From assembly GCA_051880035.1 (NCBI GenBank), contig JBJENE010000025.1, positions 1-60,773 on the forward strand: a stretch of 60,773 nt of DNA, in the 5' to 3' direction. The stretch comes from Eshraghiella sp051880035. GTDB lineage: Bacteria; Bacillota; Clostridia; Lachnospirales; Lachnospiraceae. The first letter of the stretch is position 1, and each line of letters starts with the position of its first letter. Positions 15,593 through 23,773 of this stretch are shown here, piece by piece. The position numbers were made by a program, and so were the translations under genes. Below the pieces are notes generated by a model that was not told where the DNA came from, did no database searches, and was given only the letters and a program-made list of their open reading frames with translations.

Positions 15593-16781
15593 ATAAAGCC
15601 TCCTGTTTCTTTTTTATAACCGCCTTTTCCCTTAAGGACTTTTTTATTTTTTTTCTGGTAATCTCTGCCAGACCAAGCTTTGTAAAATCCACAAATTTGG
15701 CCGGTACAATATCGGATAAAAGAAGTTTCTTTATATATTCGGAAAGTTCTTTGATATTTTCCTTTTTTTCCATGCTTATAAAATCCACTATAATCATACC
15801 GGAAATGTTACGAAGCATAAGCTGTCTTGAAATTTCTTTGGCAGCTTCCATATTAATCTTTAGAAAGGTTTTTTCTTTGTCCTTGCCATTGCCGTCAAAT
15901 TTGCCCGTATTTACATCTATTACAGTAAGAGCCTCAGTTGGTTCAATAATTAAATATCCGCCCGATTTGAGCCACACACGGGGCTTTAAGGCATCCTGTA
16001 ATTTAGATTCCATACTGTACGCTTTAACAAGCGGATAATCCGAATCTTCATAAAGCCGTACCGAATGAGCAGGAAATTTCAGGGTAATCTCATCATATAA
16101 GTTTTGTATGTCTGTAATTATTTCATCTTTCTCACAAAGTCTGTATGAGGTAATGTCCTTAATAACCGGTGACTCTGATTTTTTCATAAGGGTAAAAGCC
16201 GTACGCATGGCGGCTTTGGTTACAAGGTCCTTGTATTCACTTACAAGCTGCGTCAGTTCCTCTGTCAGTTCACAGTCAGAAGCATCCGCCGAATCGGTAC
16301 GCATTACAAAACCGTAATCCTCACCGGTGTAAGGCAATGCAATTTCTTTCAGGCGGCTTATTTTTTCCTCTGATGTAATCTTTTTAGATACGCCAACACA
16401 AAATCCTTTGCCACGGCTTAAAGCAGCGTATTTTCCCGAAAGATTTATATTACAGGAAACAACCGGAGCTTTGGTTTTCAGGGCTTCTTTTTTAACCTGG
16501 ACCAAAACAAGGTCTCCCTGACATAATTTATTGTTATTTTTGTTGTTTAGAAAAATAGGATTCTGATTTTCAATAAGTGAAAAATAACATGCGTTTCCCG
16601 GTGCGGTTTCCACAAATGCAGCATTTATGTTCGGAACAATATCTTTAACCCTGCCTACATAAATATTATCAAGAACATCCTCTTCATTCTTTTCATAAAG
16701 CTCAATTACAATTTCCTTATTGTCCTCAAAAAGCATTGACAGGACTTTACCGCAATATTGGGTAATAACTAATTTTTTCAT
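15567..16781 (-). CDS. rng: Ribonuclease E/G family, short form
   Basis: Endoribonuclease for rRNA or mRNA processing. 404 residues, shorter than E. coli RNase G (about 490). N-terminal S1 domain (DNIYVGRVKDIVPNINAAFV), then the DNase I-like catalytic part with the two magnesium aspartates in LTVIDVNTG and IIVDFISM. It ends soon after KLGLAEITRKKIKKSL. The zinc-link CPxC motif expected just after this point is missing, so the usual dimer/tetramer zinc clamp is absent. Located just upstream of the L21 cluster, a common Firmicutes arrangement. Confidence 0.92.
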   Translation of the reverse strand: MKKLVITQYCGKVLSMLFEDNKEIVIELYEKNEEDVLDNIYVGRVKDIVPNINAAFVETAPGNACYFSLIENQNPIFLNNKNNNKLCQGDLVLVQVKKEALKTKAPVVSCNINLSGKYAALSRGKGFCVGVSKKITSEEKISRLKEIALPYTGEDYGFVMRTDSADASDCELTEELTQLVSEYKDLVTKAAMRTAFTLMKKSESPVIKDITSYRLCEKDEIITDIQNLYDEITLKFPAHSVRLYEDSDYPLVKAYSMESKLQDALKPRVWLKSGGYLIIEPTEALTVIDVNTGKFDGNGKDKEKTFLKINMEAAKEISRQLMLRNISGMIIVDFISMEKKENIKELSEYIKKLLLSDIVPAKFVDFTKLGLAEITRKKIKKSLREKAVIKKKQEALYEEGRTEN

Positions 16782-16793
16782 AAGAACCCTCTG

Positions 16794-17852
16794 TTATCTG
16801 CGTGCCAGCTCCTTAAAAAAACATGATTTTGCGCCTGTGTGGCATGCTGCACCTATCTGACGGACTTTTGCAAGAATTGTGTCATTATCACAATCCAGTG
16901 AAAGGCTTTTTACATATTGAAAATGCCCGCTTGTGAGTCCTTTTATCCATAATTCCCTGCGGCTTCTGCTATAATATGTCATCTTGCCCGTTTCAATAGT
17001 CATATTGTAAGATTCTTCATTCATATATGCCACCATAAGAACTTCATTTGTCATATAATCCTGAACAACCACCGGGATAAGACCGTCGGAGTTTAATTTA
17101 AATTCGGAAAAAGGAATTGCGCTTTCCATAGGACAGTTTTCAAATTCTTCTACTGCTTTGGCAATATCCACCCGCTTCTCATAAATTGCTTTTCCGACTA
17201 TGGCGCCTTTAATGCCGGCATTTTTAAGATTTCTTAAATCCTCCGGAGAAGAAACTCCTCCGGAAGCAATGATATTTAAACCTGTTTTTTCGGTAAGTTC
17301 TTTTGTCATCTCCACATTAGGACCCATAAGCATTCCGTCCTTGGATATGTCCGTATAAACGATTGATTTAACGCCCATATCTTTCATTGTCATGCAGAGT
17401 GAAAGTGCCGTACAGTCAGAAACCTGTTCCCAGCCTTCAATCGCCACCATTCCGTTTTTGGCATCGACACCGGCTACTATTCTTTCCGCTCCGAACCGCT
17501 CTACGGCTTCTTTAACAAATTCCGGATTTTTAACGGCTTTGGTACCTATAATGACTCTGTATATTCCATAGGAAAGAACCCTTTCTATATCTTCAAGGCT
17601 TCTTATTCCTCCTCCCAGCTCGCATGGAATCGTTACGGAATTAACAATCTTTTTAATTGTGGCTTCATTAACCGAATGGCCTTTCTGGGCGCCATCCAAA
17701 TCTACAAGGTGAATAAAAGTTGCTCCGTTTTGCTCAAAATATTGTGCAACCTTCCACGGCTCTTCGCAGTATACGGTTACATCCTTAAATTCTCCCTGTT
17801 TTAACCGGACGCATTTTCCGTCCTTTAAATCTATGGCAGGATAAAGCTGCAT
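16794..17852 (-). CDS. hisAI: HisA-HisI fusion: ProFAR isomerase / PR-AMP cyclohydrolase
   Basis: One 352-residue chain carrying two histidine-pathway enzymes. Residues 1 to about 240 are HisA, a beta/alpha barrel with catalytic Asp8 (PAIDL) and Asp130 (AGVDAKNG) and phosphate loops GGGIRS and SGGV. Residues about 255-352 are HisI: VVVQDYMTNEVLMVAYMN, YYSRSRRELWIKG, and zinc ligands Cys321 (DCDND), Cys337 (ACHTG) and Cys344. HisI acts directly before HisA in the pathway, but HisI is usually free or fused to HisE. No frameshift or internal start with a good ribosome-binding site is evident. HisE, HisF and HisH are not in the window. Confidence 0.93.
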   Translation of the reverse strand: MQLYPAIDLKDGKCVRLKQGEFKDVTVYCEEPWKVAQYFEQNGATFIHLVDLDGAQKGHSVNEATIKKIVNSVTIPCELGGGIRSLEDIERVLSYGIYRVIIGTKAVKNPEFVKEAVERFGAERIVAGVDAKNGMVAIEGWEQVSDCTALSLCMTMKDMGVKSIVYTDISKDGMLMGPNVEMTKELTEKTGLNIIASGGVSSPEDLRNLKNAGIKGAIVGKAIYEKRVDIAKAVEEFENCPMESAIPFSEFKLNSDGLIPVVVQDYMTNEVLMVAYMNEESYNMTIETGKMTYYSRSRRELWIKGLTSGHFQYVKSLSLDCDNDTILAKVRQIGAACHTGAKSCFFKELARR

Positions 17853-17853
17853 T

Positions 17854-18441
17854 TTAAAGTGCTCCTTTCGTGGACGGAAGTCCCTGTACTCTTGAATCTA
17901 TGGTTACGGCCTCATCAAGGGCTCTGGCAAAAGCCTTAAACATTGCTTCAATAATATGATGTGCATTTTCTCCATACATTTCTTTCAGATGAAGATTTAT
18001 TCCGGCAGAATATGAAACGGCATAAAAGAATTCCTTAACCATTTCGGTGTCAAAATATCCCACTCTTTCAGAATTGAATTGTCCGTCAAATACAAGATAC
18101 GGTCTGCCTGACAAATCAACGGCACAAAGCACAAGAGTTTCATCCATAGGAAGCATAAAAGAACCGAATCTTTTAATTGATTTTTTATCACCTAAGGCTT
18201 TTTTAATTGCTTCGCCGAGGACAATACCCGTGTCTTCCACCGTATGGTGGCAGTCCACATGCAAATCGCCTTTTACTTTGACTGTCATGTCAAAAAGGCC
18301 GTGTCTGGCAAAACTGGTAAGCATATGGTCAAAAAAACCTATTCCCGTATCTACGGATGATTTTCCCGTTCCGTCAAGTTCAAGTATGATTTCTATATCT
18401 GTTTCACCTGTTTTTCTGTTAACTTTTGCACATCTTCCCAT
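17854..18441 (-). CDS. hisB: Imidazoleglycerol-phosphate dehydratase
   Basis: 195 residues, monofunctional plant/Gram-positive type without the phosphatase domain. Manganese-binding motifs DCHHTVEDTGI and NAHHIIEAMFKAFARALDEA are both intact, plus STKGAL at the C-terminus. It is flanked by hisD and hisAI with gaps of 11 and 1 bases. Ribosome-binding site TAGGAG. Confidence 0.97.
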   Translation of the reverse strand: MGRCAKVNRKTGETDIEIILELDGTGKSSVDTGIGFFDHMLTSFARHGLFDMTVKVKGDLHVDCHHTVEDTGIVLGEAIKKALGDKKSIKRFGSFMLPMDETLVLCAVDLSGRPYLVFDGQFNSERVGYFDTEMVKEFFYAVSYSAGINLHLKEMYGENAHHIIEAMFKAFARALDEAVTIDSRVQGLPSTKGAL

Positions 18442-18452
18442 ATATTAATCTC

Positions 18453-19745
18453 CTACTTTTCAAATCTGACTTTAATTGAATTGGCATGAGCCGTCAGACC
18501 CTCTGCCTTGGCAAATTTCTCTATATCTTCATGTATTTCGTAAAGTGCTTCCCTTGAGTATGAAATAATACTTGATTTTTTAATAAAATCATCCACCTCA
18601 AGCGGTGAAAAGAATTTGGCTGTTCCGTTGGTCGGAAGCACATGATTAGGTCCTGCAAAATAATCTCCCAACGGCTCTGATGAGTATTCCCCGAGGAAAA
18701 TTGCTCCGGCATTTCTTATTCCGGTCATTGTCTTAAAAGGATCCTTTGTAACTATTTCAAGATGCTCGGATGCAATTTCATTAACCACGTCTACGGCTTC
18801 TTCCATATCTTTTGCAATCAGAATATATCCGTAATTCTGAATGGATTTTTCCATAATTTCTTTTCTGGAAAGTTTGTTTAAAAATCCGTCGATTTCTTCG
18901 GAGACTTTTTTGGCAAGTTCTTTTGATGTGGTAACAAGGATTGCGGAAGCAAGCTCGTCATGTTCTGCCTGTGAAAGCAGATCTGCTGCAACAAATCTTG
19001 GATTTGCCGTTTCATCTGCAAGAACCATTATTTCACTCGGTCCTGCTATGGAATCGATTCCCACCTGACCGTAAACTGCTTTTTTGGCAAGTGCCACATA
19101 TATGTTGCCCGGGCCCACTATTTTGTCAACCTTCGGAACAGATTCCGTACCATATGCCATAGCAGCAATCGCCTGGGCTCCTCCGACTTTATATATAACA
19201 TCAACACCGGCTTCTTTGGCAGCCACAAGGGTTCCGCAATATATGTGTCCGTCTTTACCCGGAGGTGTACACATAATAATCTGTGACACGCCGGCAACCT
19301 TAGCAGGTATTACATTCATAAGAACAGATGAAGGATATGCAGCTTTTCCGCCCGGAACATATACGCCTACCTTCTCTAAAGGTGTAATTTTCTGACCCAA
19401 TATGGTTCCTTTCGGATTGGCGTCAAACCAGCTGTTTCTTTTCTGTTTTGCATGGTAATCCCTGATATTTACAAGTGCCTTTCTGATTACTTTAACAAGT
19501 TCATCATCAATTTCCTCATATGCCCTGTCAATTTCATCCTGAGTGACCATAATGTTTTTTGCATTAAGATCATATCCGTCAAATTTCTTTGTATATTCAA
19601 ATACAGCTTCGTCTCTTTTTTGTTTGATTTCTTCTATAATTGAATTGACTCTTCCTTCATATTCTCCGTAACTGTTGGGACTTCTTTTAAGAAGATTCGT
19701 AAGTATATCCTTTTTGGTATCTTCATTAAGTTCAAGTATTCTCAT
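18453..19745 (-). CDS. hisD: Histidinol dehydrogenase
   Basis: Last two oxidations to histidine, NAD- and zinc-dependent. 430 residues. Seen: YVPGGKAAYPSSVLMNVIPA, GPGNIYVALAKK, AGPSEIMVLAD, LLSQAEHDELASA (catalytic and zinc-binding region), EIASEHLEI and GPNHVLPTNGTA. All family blocks present. Start ATG preceded by ATAGGAGG. Confidence 0.97.
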   Translation of the reverse strand: MRILELNEDTKKDILTNLLKRSPNSYGEYEGRVNSIIEEIKQKRDEAVFEYTKKFDGYDLNAKNIMVTQDEIDRAYEEIDDELVKVIRKALVNIRDYHAKQKRNSWFDANPKGTILGQKITPLEKVGVYVPGGKAAYPSSVLMNVIPAKVAGVSQIIMCTPPGKDGHIYCGTLVAAKEAGVDVIYKVGGAQAIAAMAYGTESVPKVDKIVGPGNIYVALAKKAVYGQVGIDSIAGPSEIMVLADETANPRFVAADLLSQAEHDELASAILVTTSKELAKKVSEEIDGFLNKLSRKEIMEKSIQNYGYILIAKDMEEAVDVVNEIASEHLEIVTKDPFKTMTGIRNAGAIFLGEYSSEPLGDYFAGPNHVLPTNGTAKFFSPLEVDDFIKKSSIISYSREALYEIHEDIEKFAKAEGLTAHANSIKVRFEK

Positions 19746-19756
19746 AAATATACCTC

Positions 19757-20398
19757 CTATTGTTCATCTCTTTTTCTCAAACGGTTAATTATATCCATGA
19801 TTCTTTCGTTTTCCATTTTCATGCTTACCTGATTGACCACCATTCTTGCAGATAAGTCACATACTTCTTCAAGAACCTGTAAACCGTTTTCCCTGAGGGT
19901 TGCACCAGTCTCCACTATATCCACTATAACTTCTGAAAGTCCCACTATCGGAGCCAGCTCCACGGAACCGTTAAGCTTTATTATTTCCACTGTCTGATGT
20001 TTCACATTATAAAAATAGTCCTTGGCAATATGCGGATATTTGGAAGCGACCCTTATAAGTTCATGATTCTGTAAAAGTCCTCTTGCGCTTTCCGGTCCGC
20101 ACACACACATCCTGCACTTTCCGATGCCTAAATCATATACTTCGTAAAGTTTTCTGCCTTCTTCAAGAAGTGTGTCCCTTCCGACAATTCCTATATCTGC
20201 GGCCCCGTATTCAACATATGTAGGCACATCTGATGCCTTTGCCAGGAAAAATTTGAATCCCAGCTCTTCATTGACAAAAATAAGCTTTCTTGTCTTCTCG
20301 TCCTTCATTTCTTCACAGGTGATTCCTATTTCTTCAAGAATCTCCATTGCCTTTTTGGCCAGTCTTCCTTTGGCCAACGCAAAAGTAATATATCTCAT
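19757..20398 (-). CDS. hisG: ATP phosphoribosyltransferase, short form
   Basis: First step of histidine synthesis. 213 residues, the short catalytic form that needs HisZ for activity and feedback. Seen: LAKGRLAKKAMEIL, ADIGIVGRDTLLEE, and the PRPP loop DIVETGATLRENGL. The start shares one base with the hisZ stop (TAATG), consistent with a HisG-HisZ complex. Confidence 0.97.
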   Translation of the reverse strand: MRYITFALAKGRLAKKAMEILEEIGITCEEMKDEKTRKLIFVNEELGFKFFLAKASDVPTYVEYGAADIGIVGRDTLLEEGRKLYEVYDLGIGKCRMCVCGPESARGLLQNHELIRVASKYPHIAKDYFYNVKHQTVEIIKLNGSVELAPIVGLSEVIVDIVETGATLRENGLQVLEEVCDLSARMVVNQVSMKMENERIMDIINRLRKRDEQ

Positions 20399-21585
20399 TA
20401 TTTAATACCATACCTTTCAAGCACATTGCTATCAACTTTGATAACTTCCTCATATTTTTCATCAGAAAACATCATGCCTTCCGTAAGAAGTGTTGCAGTA
20501 ACTCCTGAGTTTCTAAAGAAAGCTGCAAGCTTAACAGCGTCATATAAATTTTCTTCTTTATATATGATGAGTTTTCCTTTATCCTGCACCGGAAGTGAGA
20601 TTTTCTGTCTTTTAATTGCCTGATGAAGTAAATCTATTGTAATACAGAAACCGATTGATGCTTTCTGCTTTCCGAACTGACCGATAAGCTTGTCATATCG
20701 TCCGCCTTTCGCAACCGGTTCACCCACATCATATGTATAAGCGGAAAAAATAACGCCTGTATAATAATCAAGTTCACTTAACATACCGAGATCAAATGTA
20801 ACATATTTATCGAATCCGTAGGCTTTAAGCAGCTCAAAAACTTTTTCAAGATGTTTTATTGCATTTAATGCATCTTCATTATTGGTCATGGCTCTGGCTT
20901 TATCAAGAAGTTCAACTCCGCCGAACATCTGAGGCATCATATAAAACACCTCTCCCATATTTCTTGGAATATTTTCATTCTGAAGAATTTCTTCAACCCT
21001 GAAAATATTTTTATCCCTGATAATTGCCCTGAGTTCATTTTCTCCTTCGGCACTTAATCCCGCTTCTTTGACAATTCCTTTAAAAAAGCCCACATGTCCC
21101 ACTTCAACCTGAAATTCCGTAAGACCCGTACTTAAAATTGATTCGATTAAAAGCGCAATCATTTCGCCGTCCGCAGCTACGGAATTATCACCTATAAGCT
21201 CTGCTCCCGCCTGGGTTACTTCCTTTAAACGCCCCTGGTATCTTGAGTTGTTAATAAATGTATTTCCTACATAACAAAGTCTTACAGGCGTCTTCTCATT
21301 TTCAAAATATTTGGCTGCACATCTTGCAATGGAAGGTGTCATATCCGGTCTTAAAACAAGTGTGTTTCCTTCCCTGTCAAAGAATTTAAACATGTTCTTG
21401 GATGCTACGGATCCTCTTTCTTTATTGAATATATCAAAAAATTCAAACGAAGGGGTCTGAATATCGTTGTATCCGTACATTTTAATAACATTATGAAGTC
21501 TTTCCTGTATTAAAAGCTTTTCCTCACATTCTCCGTTATAAATATCACGAACGCCTTCCGGTGTATGTAATAATCCTGTTTCCAT
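20398..21585 (-). CDS. hisZ: ATP phosphoribosyltransferase regulatory subunit HisZ
   Basis: 395 residues resembling a histidyl-tRNA synthetase core without the anticodon domain. Class II motifs: TPSFEFFDIFNKERG, FKFFDREGNTLVLRPDMTPSIARCAA (motif 2) and KGGRYDKLIGQFGK. First gene of the his operon. Its partner hisG follows immediately. Ribosome-binding site CAGGAG. Confidence 0.95.
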   Translation of the reverse strand: METGLLHTPEGVRDIYNGECEEKLLIQERLHNVIKMYGYNDIQTPSFEFFDIFNKERGSVASKNMFKFFDREGNTLVLRPDMTPSIARCAAKYFENEKTPVRLCYVGNTFINNSRYQGRLKEVTQAGAELIGDNSVAADGEMIALLIESILSTGLTEFQVEVGHVGFFKGIVKEAGLSAEGENELRAIIRDKNIFRVEEILQNENIPRNMGEVFYMMPQMFGGVELLDKARAMTNNEDALNAIKHLEKVFELLKAYGFDKYVTFDLGMLSELDYYTGVIFSAYTYDVGEPVAKGGRYDKLIGQFGKQKASIGFCITIDLLHQAIKRQKISLPVQDKGKLIIYKEENLYDAVKLAAFFRNSGVTATLLTEGMMFSDEKYEEVIKVDSNVLERYGIK

Positions 21586-21608
21586 ATTATTCTCCTGTCT
21601 TTCAACGC

Positions 21609-21639
21609 TTTACCATGGTAAATTGCTAATCTGGTAGCA
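21609..21639. promoter_or_regulatory. Palindromes in his leader, possible operator
   Basis: TTTACCATGGTAAA (21609-21622) is a 14-bp palindrome. TGCTA-N6-TAGCA (21624-21639) follows and lies at the predicted transcription start. The leader is only about 55 bases, too short for a T-box. These could be repressor sites. Confidence 0.45.
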
Positions 21640-21645
21640 TGTGAA

Positions 21646-21674
21646 AATATATCATATTATTTTATATATGTCAA
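21646..21674 (-). promoter_or_regulatory. his operon promoter
   Basis: Minus strand TTGACA (plus 21669-21674), 17-base spacer, TATATT (plus 21646-21651). The -35 overlaps the stop codon of recU. Confidence 0.85.
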
Positions 21675-22198
21675 TCCCTGCCCTCCAAATCTCTTCCAAG
21701 CATTTCCAGATAATGAACCGGAACCCCGTTCTTGGAAGAAATCCTGTAGGAATGGTCAATTTCTTCGTATTTAAAGTGCTTTATTCCGCCGCCGGCTGCC
21801 CTGTCTGCAAACTTTTCAATATCTTTAAACGGAATGTAATATTTTTCATCCCGGTGAGTATAGTACAAAAGTATAAAAGAAATTCCGTCCTGTTTTTCAA
21901 AATCCCTCATAAACGAAAGCTGATGCTCATGAAGATTCTGAAGGGAGAAATTATCACTGTGGCATTCCTTTGCATCAAAACATACGGGAACTCCCTGAAC
22001 TACGCCAATGTAATCCACCGTACTTTTTCTGTCAAAATAAGCAAGTGTTATATGTCTTGATTCTTTATCAATATTAATGGGAGTAATCGGGGTCGGAACC
22101 TTCTGAATCAGCGCAAGTCCTTTGTTCCGGTATATTTCGTTACTCATATTAATCATTTCTTCCAGAACGGAACCTCTAAGCCCTCTCGTTTCAGCCAT
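21671..22198 (-). CDS. recU: Holliday junction resolvase RecU
   Basis: 175 residues of the Firmicutes RecU nuclease, which cuts Holliday junctions in repair and segregation. Seen: GLRGSVLEEMINMSNEIY, KVPTPITP, and the PD-(D/E)xK centre STVDYIG (Asp62), FDAKE (Asp75, Lys77). Bacillus RecU has Glu at the position of Asp75, so this is a conservative active-site change. HQLSFMRDFEKQDGISFILLYY is also typical. It overlaps the upstream pseudouridine synthase by eight bases. In Bacillus recU usually sits beside ponA; that is not so here. Confidence 0.9.
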   Translation of the reverse strand: MAETRGLRGSVLEEMINMSNEIYRNKGLALIQKVPTPITPINIDKESRHITLAYFDRKSTVDYIGVVQGVPVCFDAKECHSDNFSLQNLHEHQLSFMRDFEKQDGISFILLYYTHRDEKYYIPFKDIEKFADRAAGGGIKHFKYEEIDHSYRISSKNGVPVHYLEMLGRDLEGRD

Positions 22199-23174
22199 TA
22201 TATAACTCCTTAAAATACTTTTTAAATCTGTCCGGAAATTCTGTTTTAAATTCCTTATGGGACAGGTATGAAAGTTCTCCCTGTATCTGCGGGAAAACCA
22301 GACGGTATGAATGAAGCATCTGTTTATTTTCGTTATACTTTTTATTAATATCCGGATTACCGTATTTAGGGTCTCCCAGTACCGGATGCCCTACAGACGC
22401 CAGATGTGCTCTTATCTGGTGGGTTTTGCCGGTAATCAGTTTCACATTAAGTAATGTAAGACTTCCTCTTTCATCACTAATCGTTCCCATTGGTTCATAT
22501 TCGGTATGTATTTCTTCGCTGTCAGGGAAAAAATCAGGCTTAACCGTAACCGAATTGTTCTTTTCATCTTTTCTAAGATAACCTGTAATATATTTTTTAT
22601 CAGTTATGATACCTGCAACGATTGCAAGATAATATTTGTCAAGACTTCTGTTTCTTATAAGCTCAGATATAACCTGAAGTCCTGCAAGTGACTTGCCTCC
22701 TGCCATCATTCCTGTGGTATTCCTATCAAGACGGTTACAAAAAGCAGGTTTAAATGTGACAAGTTCCTTCTCATCAAAACCGTTTTCAAGAAGATACTTT
22801 ATAAGATATTCATTCATGGATGCCCGGTTTTTGTCTGCCTGTTGGGCAAGAACTCCTTCCGGTTTATCGGCAAGAATAATATTTTCATCCTCATATACAA
22901 CTTTGAGCGACAATTCTCCTGTATTCATATCTGATATATGGGATATATCTGCTGTGCCCATGAATTTGTCAATTGTTGAATCAGCCATGAAAACACGGAC
23001 AATATCTTTTTCGCACAGAATCTCATTGCCTTTTGCTTTTTTTCCGTTAAGAACTATGTTTTTGTTTCTCAACTGCTTGTACAAAAGACCGGTTCCGGCA
23101 TTTTTAAGAAGTTTCAAAAGATATTTGTCGAACCGCTGTCCGGCTTCGTTTTTTCCAATAATAAATTCTCTCAT
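22191..23174 (-). CDS. RluA-family 23S rRNA/tRNA pseudouridine synthase
   Basis: Isomerises specific uridines in RNA. About 327 residues. N-terminal S4 RNA-binding domain (AGQRFDKYLLKLLKN to GKKAKGNEILCEKDIVRV), then the catalytic domain with ILADKPEGVLAQQ and NRLDRNTTGMM, where the Asp is the nucleophile. The family usually has HRLD; here it is NRLD. KLITGKTHQIRAHLASVGHPVLGDPKYG closes the fold. The start is either ATG 23174 or GTG 23183; neither has a strong ribosome-binding site. RluC, RluD or a clostridial paralogue cannot be told apart. Confidence 0.88.
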   Translation of the reverse strand: MREFIIGKNEAGQRFDKYLLKLLKNAGTGLLYKQLRNKNIVLNGKKAKGNEILCEKDIVRVFMADSTIDKFMGTADISHISDMNTGELSLKVVYEDENIILADKPEGVLAQQADKNRASMNEYLIKYLLENGFDEKELVTFKPAFCNRLDRNTTGMMAGGKSLAGLQVISELIRNRSLDKYYLAIVAGIITDKKYITGYLRKDEKNNSVTVKPDFFPDSEEIHTEYEPMGTISDERGSLTLLNVKLITGKTHQIRAHLASVGHPVLGDPKYGNPDINKKYNENKQMLHSYRLVFPQIQGELSYLSHKEFKTEFPDRFKKYFKELYNG

Positions 23175-23175
23175 T

Positions 23176-23754
23176 TCAGACACTCATAATAGAAATTTTT
23201 TCATAAATATAGAGAATATGCTCTTTTTGCGAGTCAGTAATCTCTGCATTCTGTCTGGCAAGCTGTACGGCCTTTTTGGTAAACTGCTTTAAATCCGTAT
23301 AAAGCTTTACCTTAGAATTAAAATCATAGTAATTAAGGAAATTTACTACACCTTTTTCAAAAGCCTGACAGTCTGCTTTTTCATTTTTGGTATAAGCTAT
23401 TATGTTTTCATTTTTATCAATGACAAGATAAAGTATGGGAAATCTTTTTTCCTGTGCCGTAATCATAAATTCGCAATATAACGGCAAAGGCTCAATATCT
23501 TTCTTAAGTTGTTCATATTCGGAAATGTCTGCATTATTTTTCCACGGAACCATAAGATACTGAATCAGGATTTTGGCAACGGGAAGAACTGCAAGTACCG
23601 CAAGTATGGTTACATAGTTCTTGGGAGTATCAAAAATTATGTATCCTGCTGCATAAATGGCAACTATAAGAAGAATTCCTGCACATACTCCTATTCCCAG
23701 CTTGATTTTTCTGGATTTTAAATATCCCGGATTTCCTTTATAAATTTTTTTCAT
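23176..23754 (-). CDS. Unknown two-helix membrane protein
   Basis: 192 residues, function not recognised. A basic N-terminus (MKKIYKGNPGYLKSRKIK) precedes two hydrophobic helices at about 19-41 and 47-69, then a cytoplasmic domain of about 120 residues (LYCEFMITAQEKRFPILYLVIDKNENIIAYTKNE; LKQFTKKAVQLARQNAEI). It touches the next gene (stop TGA close to its start), so it is in one transcript with the pseudouridine synthase and recU. The soluble part reads like a small sensor or regulatory domain but shows no catalytic motif I know. Good ribosome-binding site (ATGGAG). Confidence 0.8.
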   Translation of the reverse strand: MKKIYKGNPGYLKSRKIKLGIGVCAGILLIVAIYAAGYIIFDTPKNYVTILAVLAVLPVAKILIQYLMVPWKNNADISEYEQLKKDIEPLPLYCEFMITAQEKRFPILYLVIDKNENIIAYTKNEKADCQAFEKGVVNFLNYYDFNSKVKLYTDLKQFTKKAVQLARQNAEITDSQKEHILYIYEKISIMSV

Positions 23755-23773
23755 GTTTTTTCTCCATAATTCT

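Noticed and set aside
16794..17852. HisA and HisI as two separate genes
   Set aside because: No stop or frame change lies between them and no internal start has a convincing ribosome-binding site, so one fused chain is the simplest reading.
21586..21640. T-box leader of the his operon
   Set aside because: The predicted leader is about 55 bases, without room for the T-box stems or the antiterminator.
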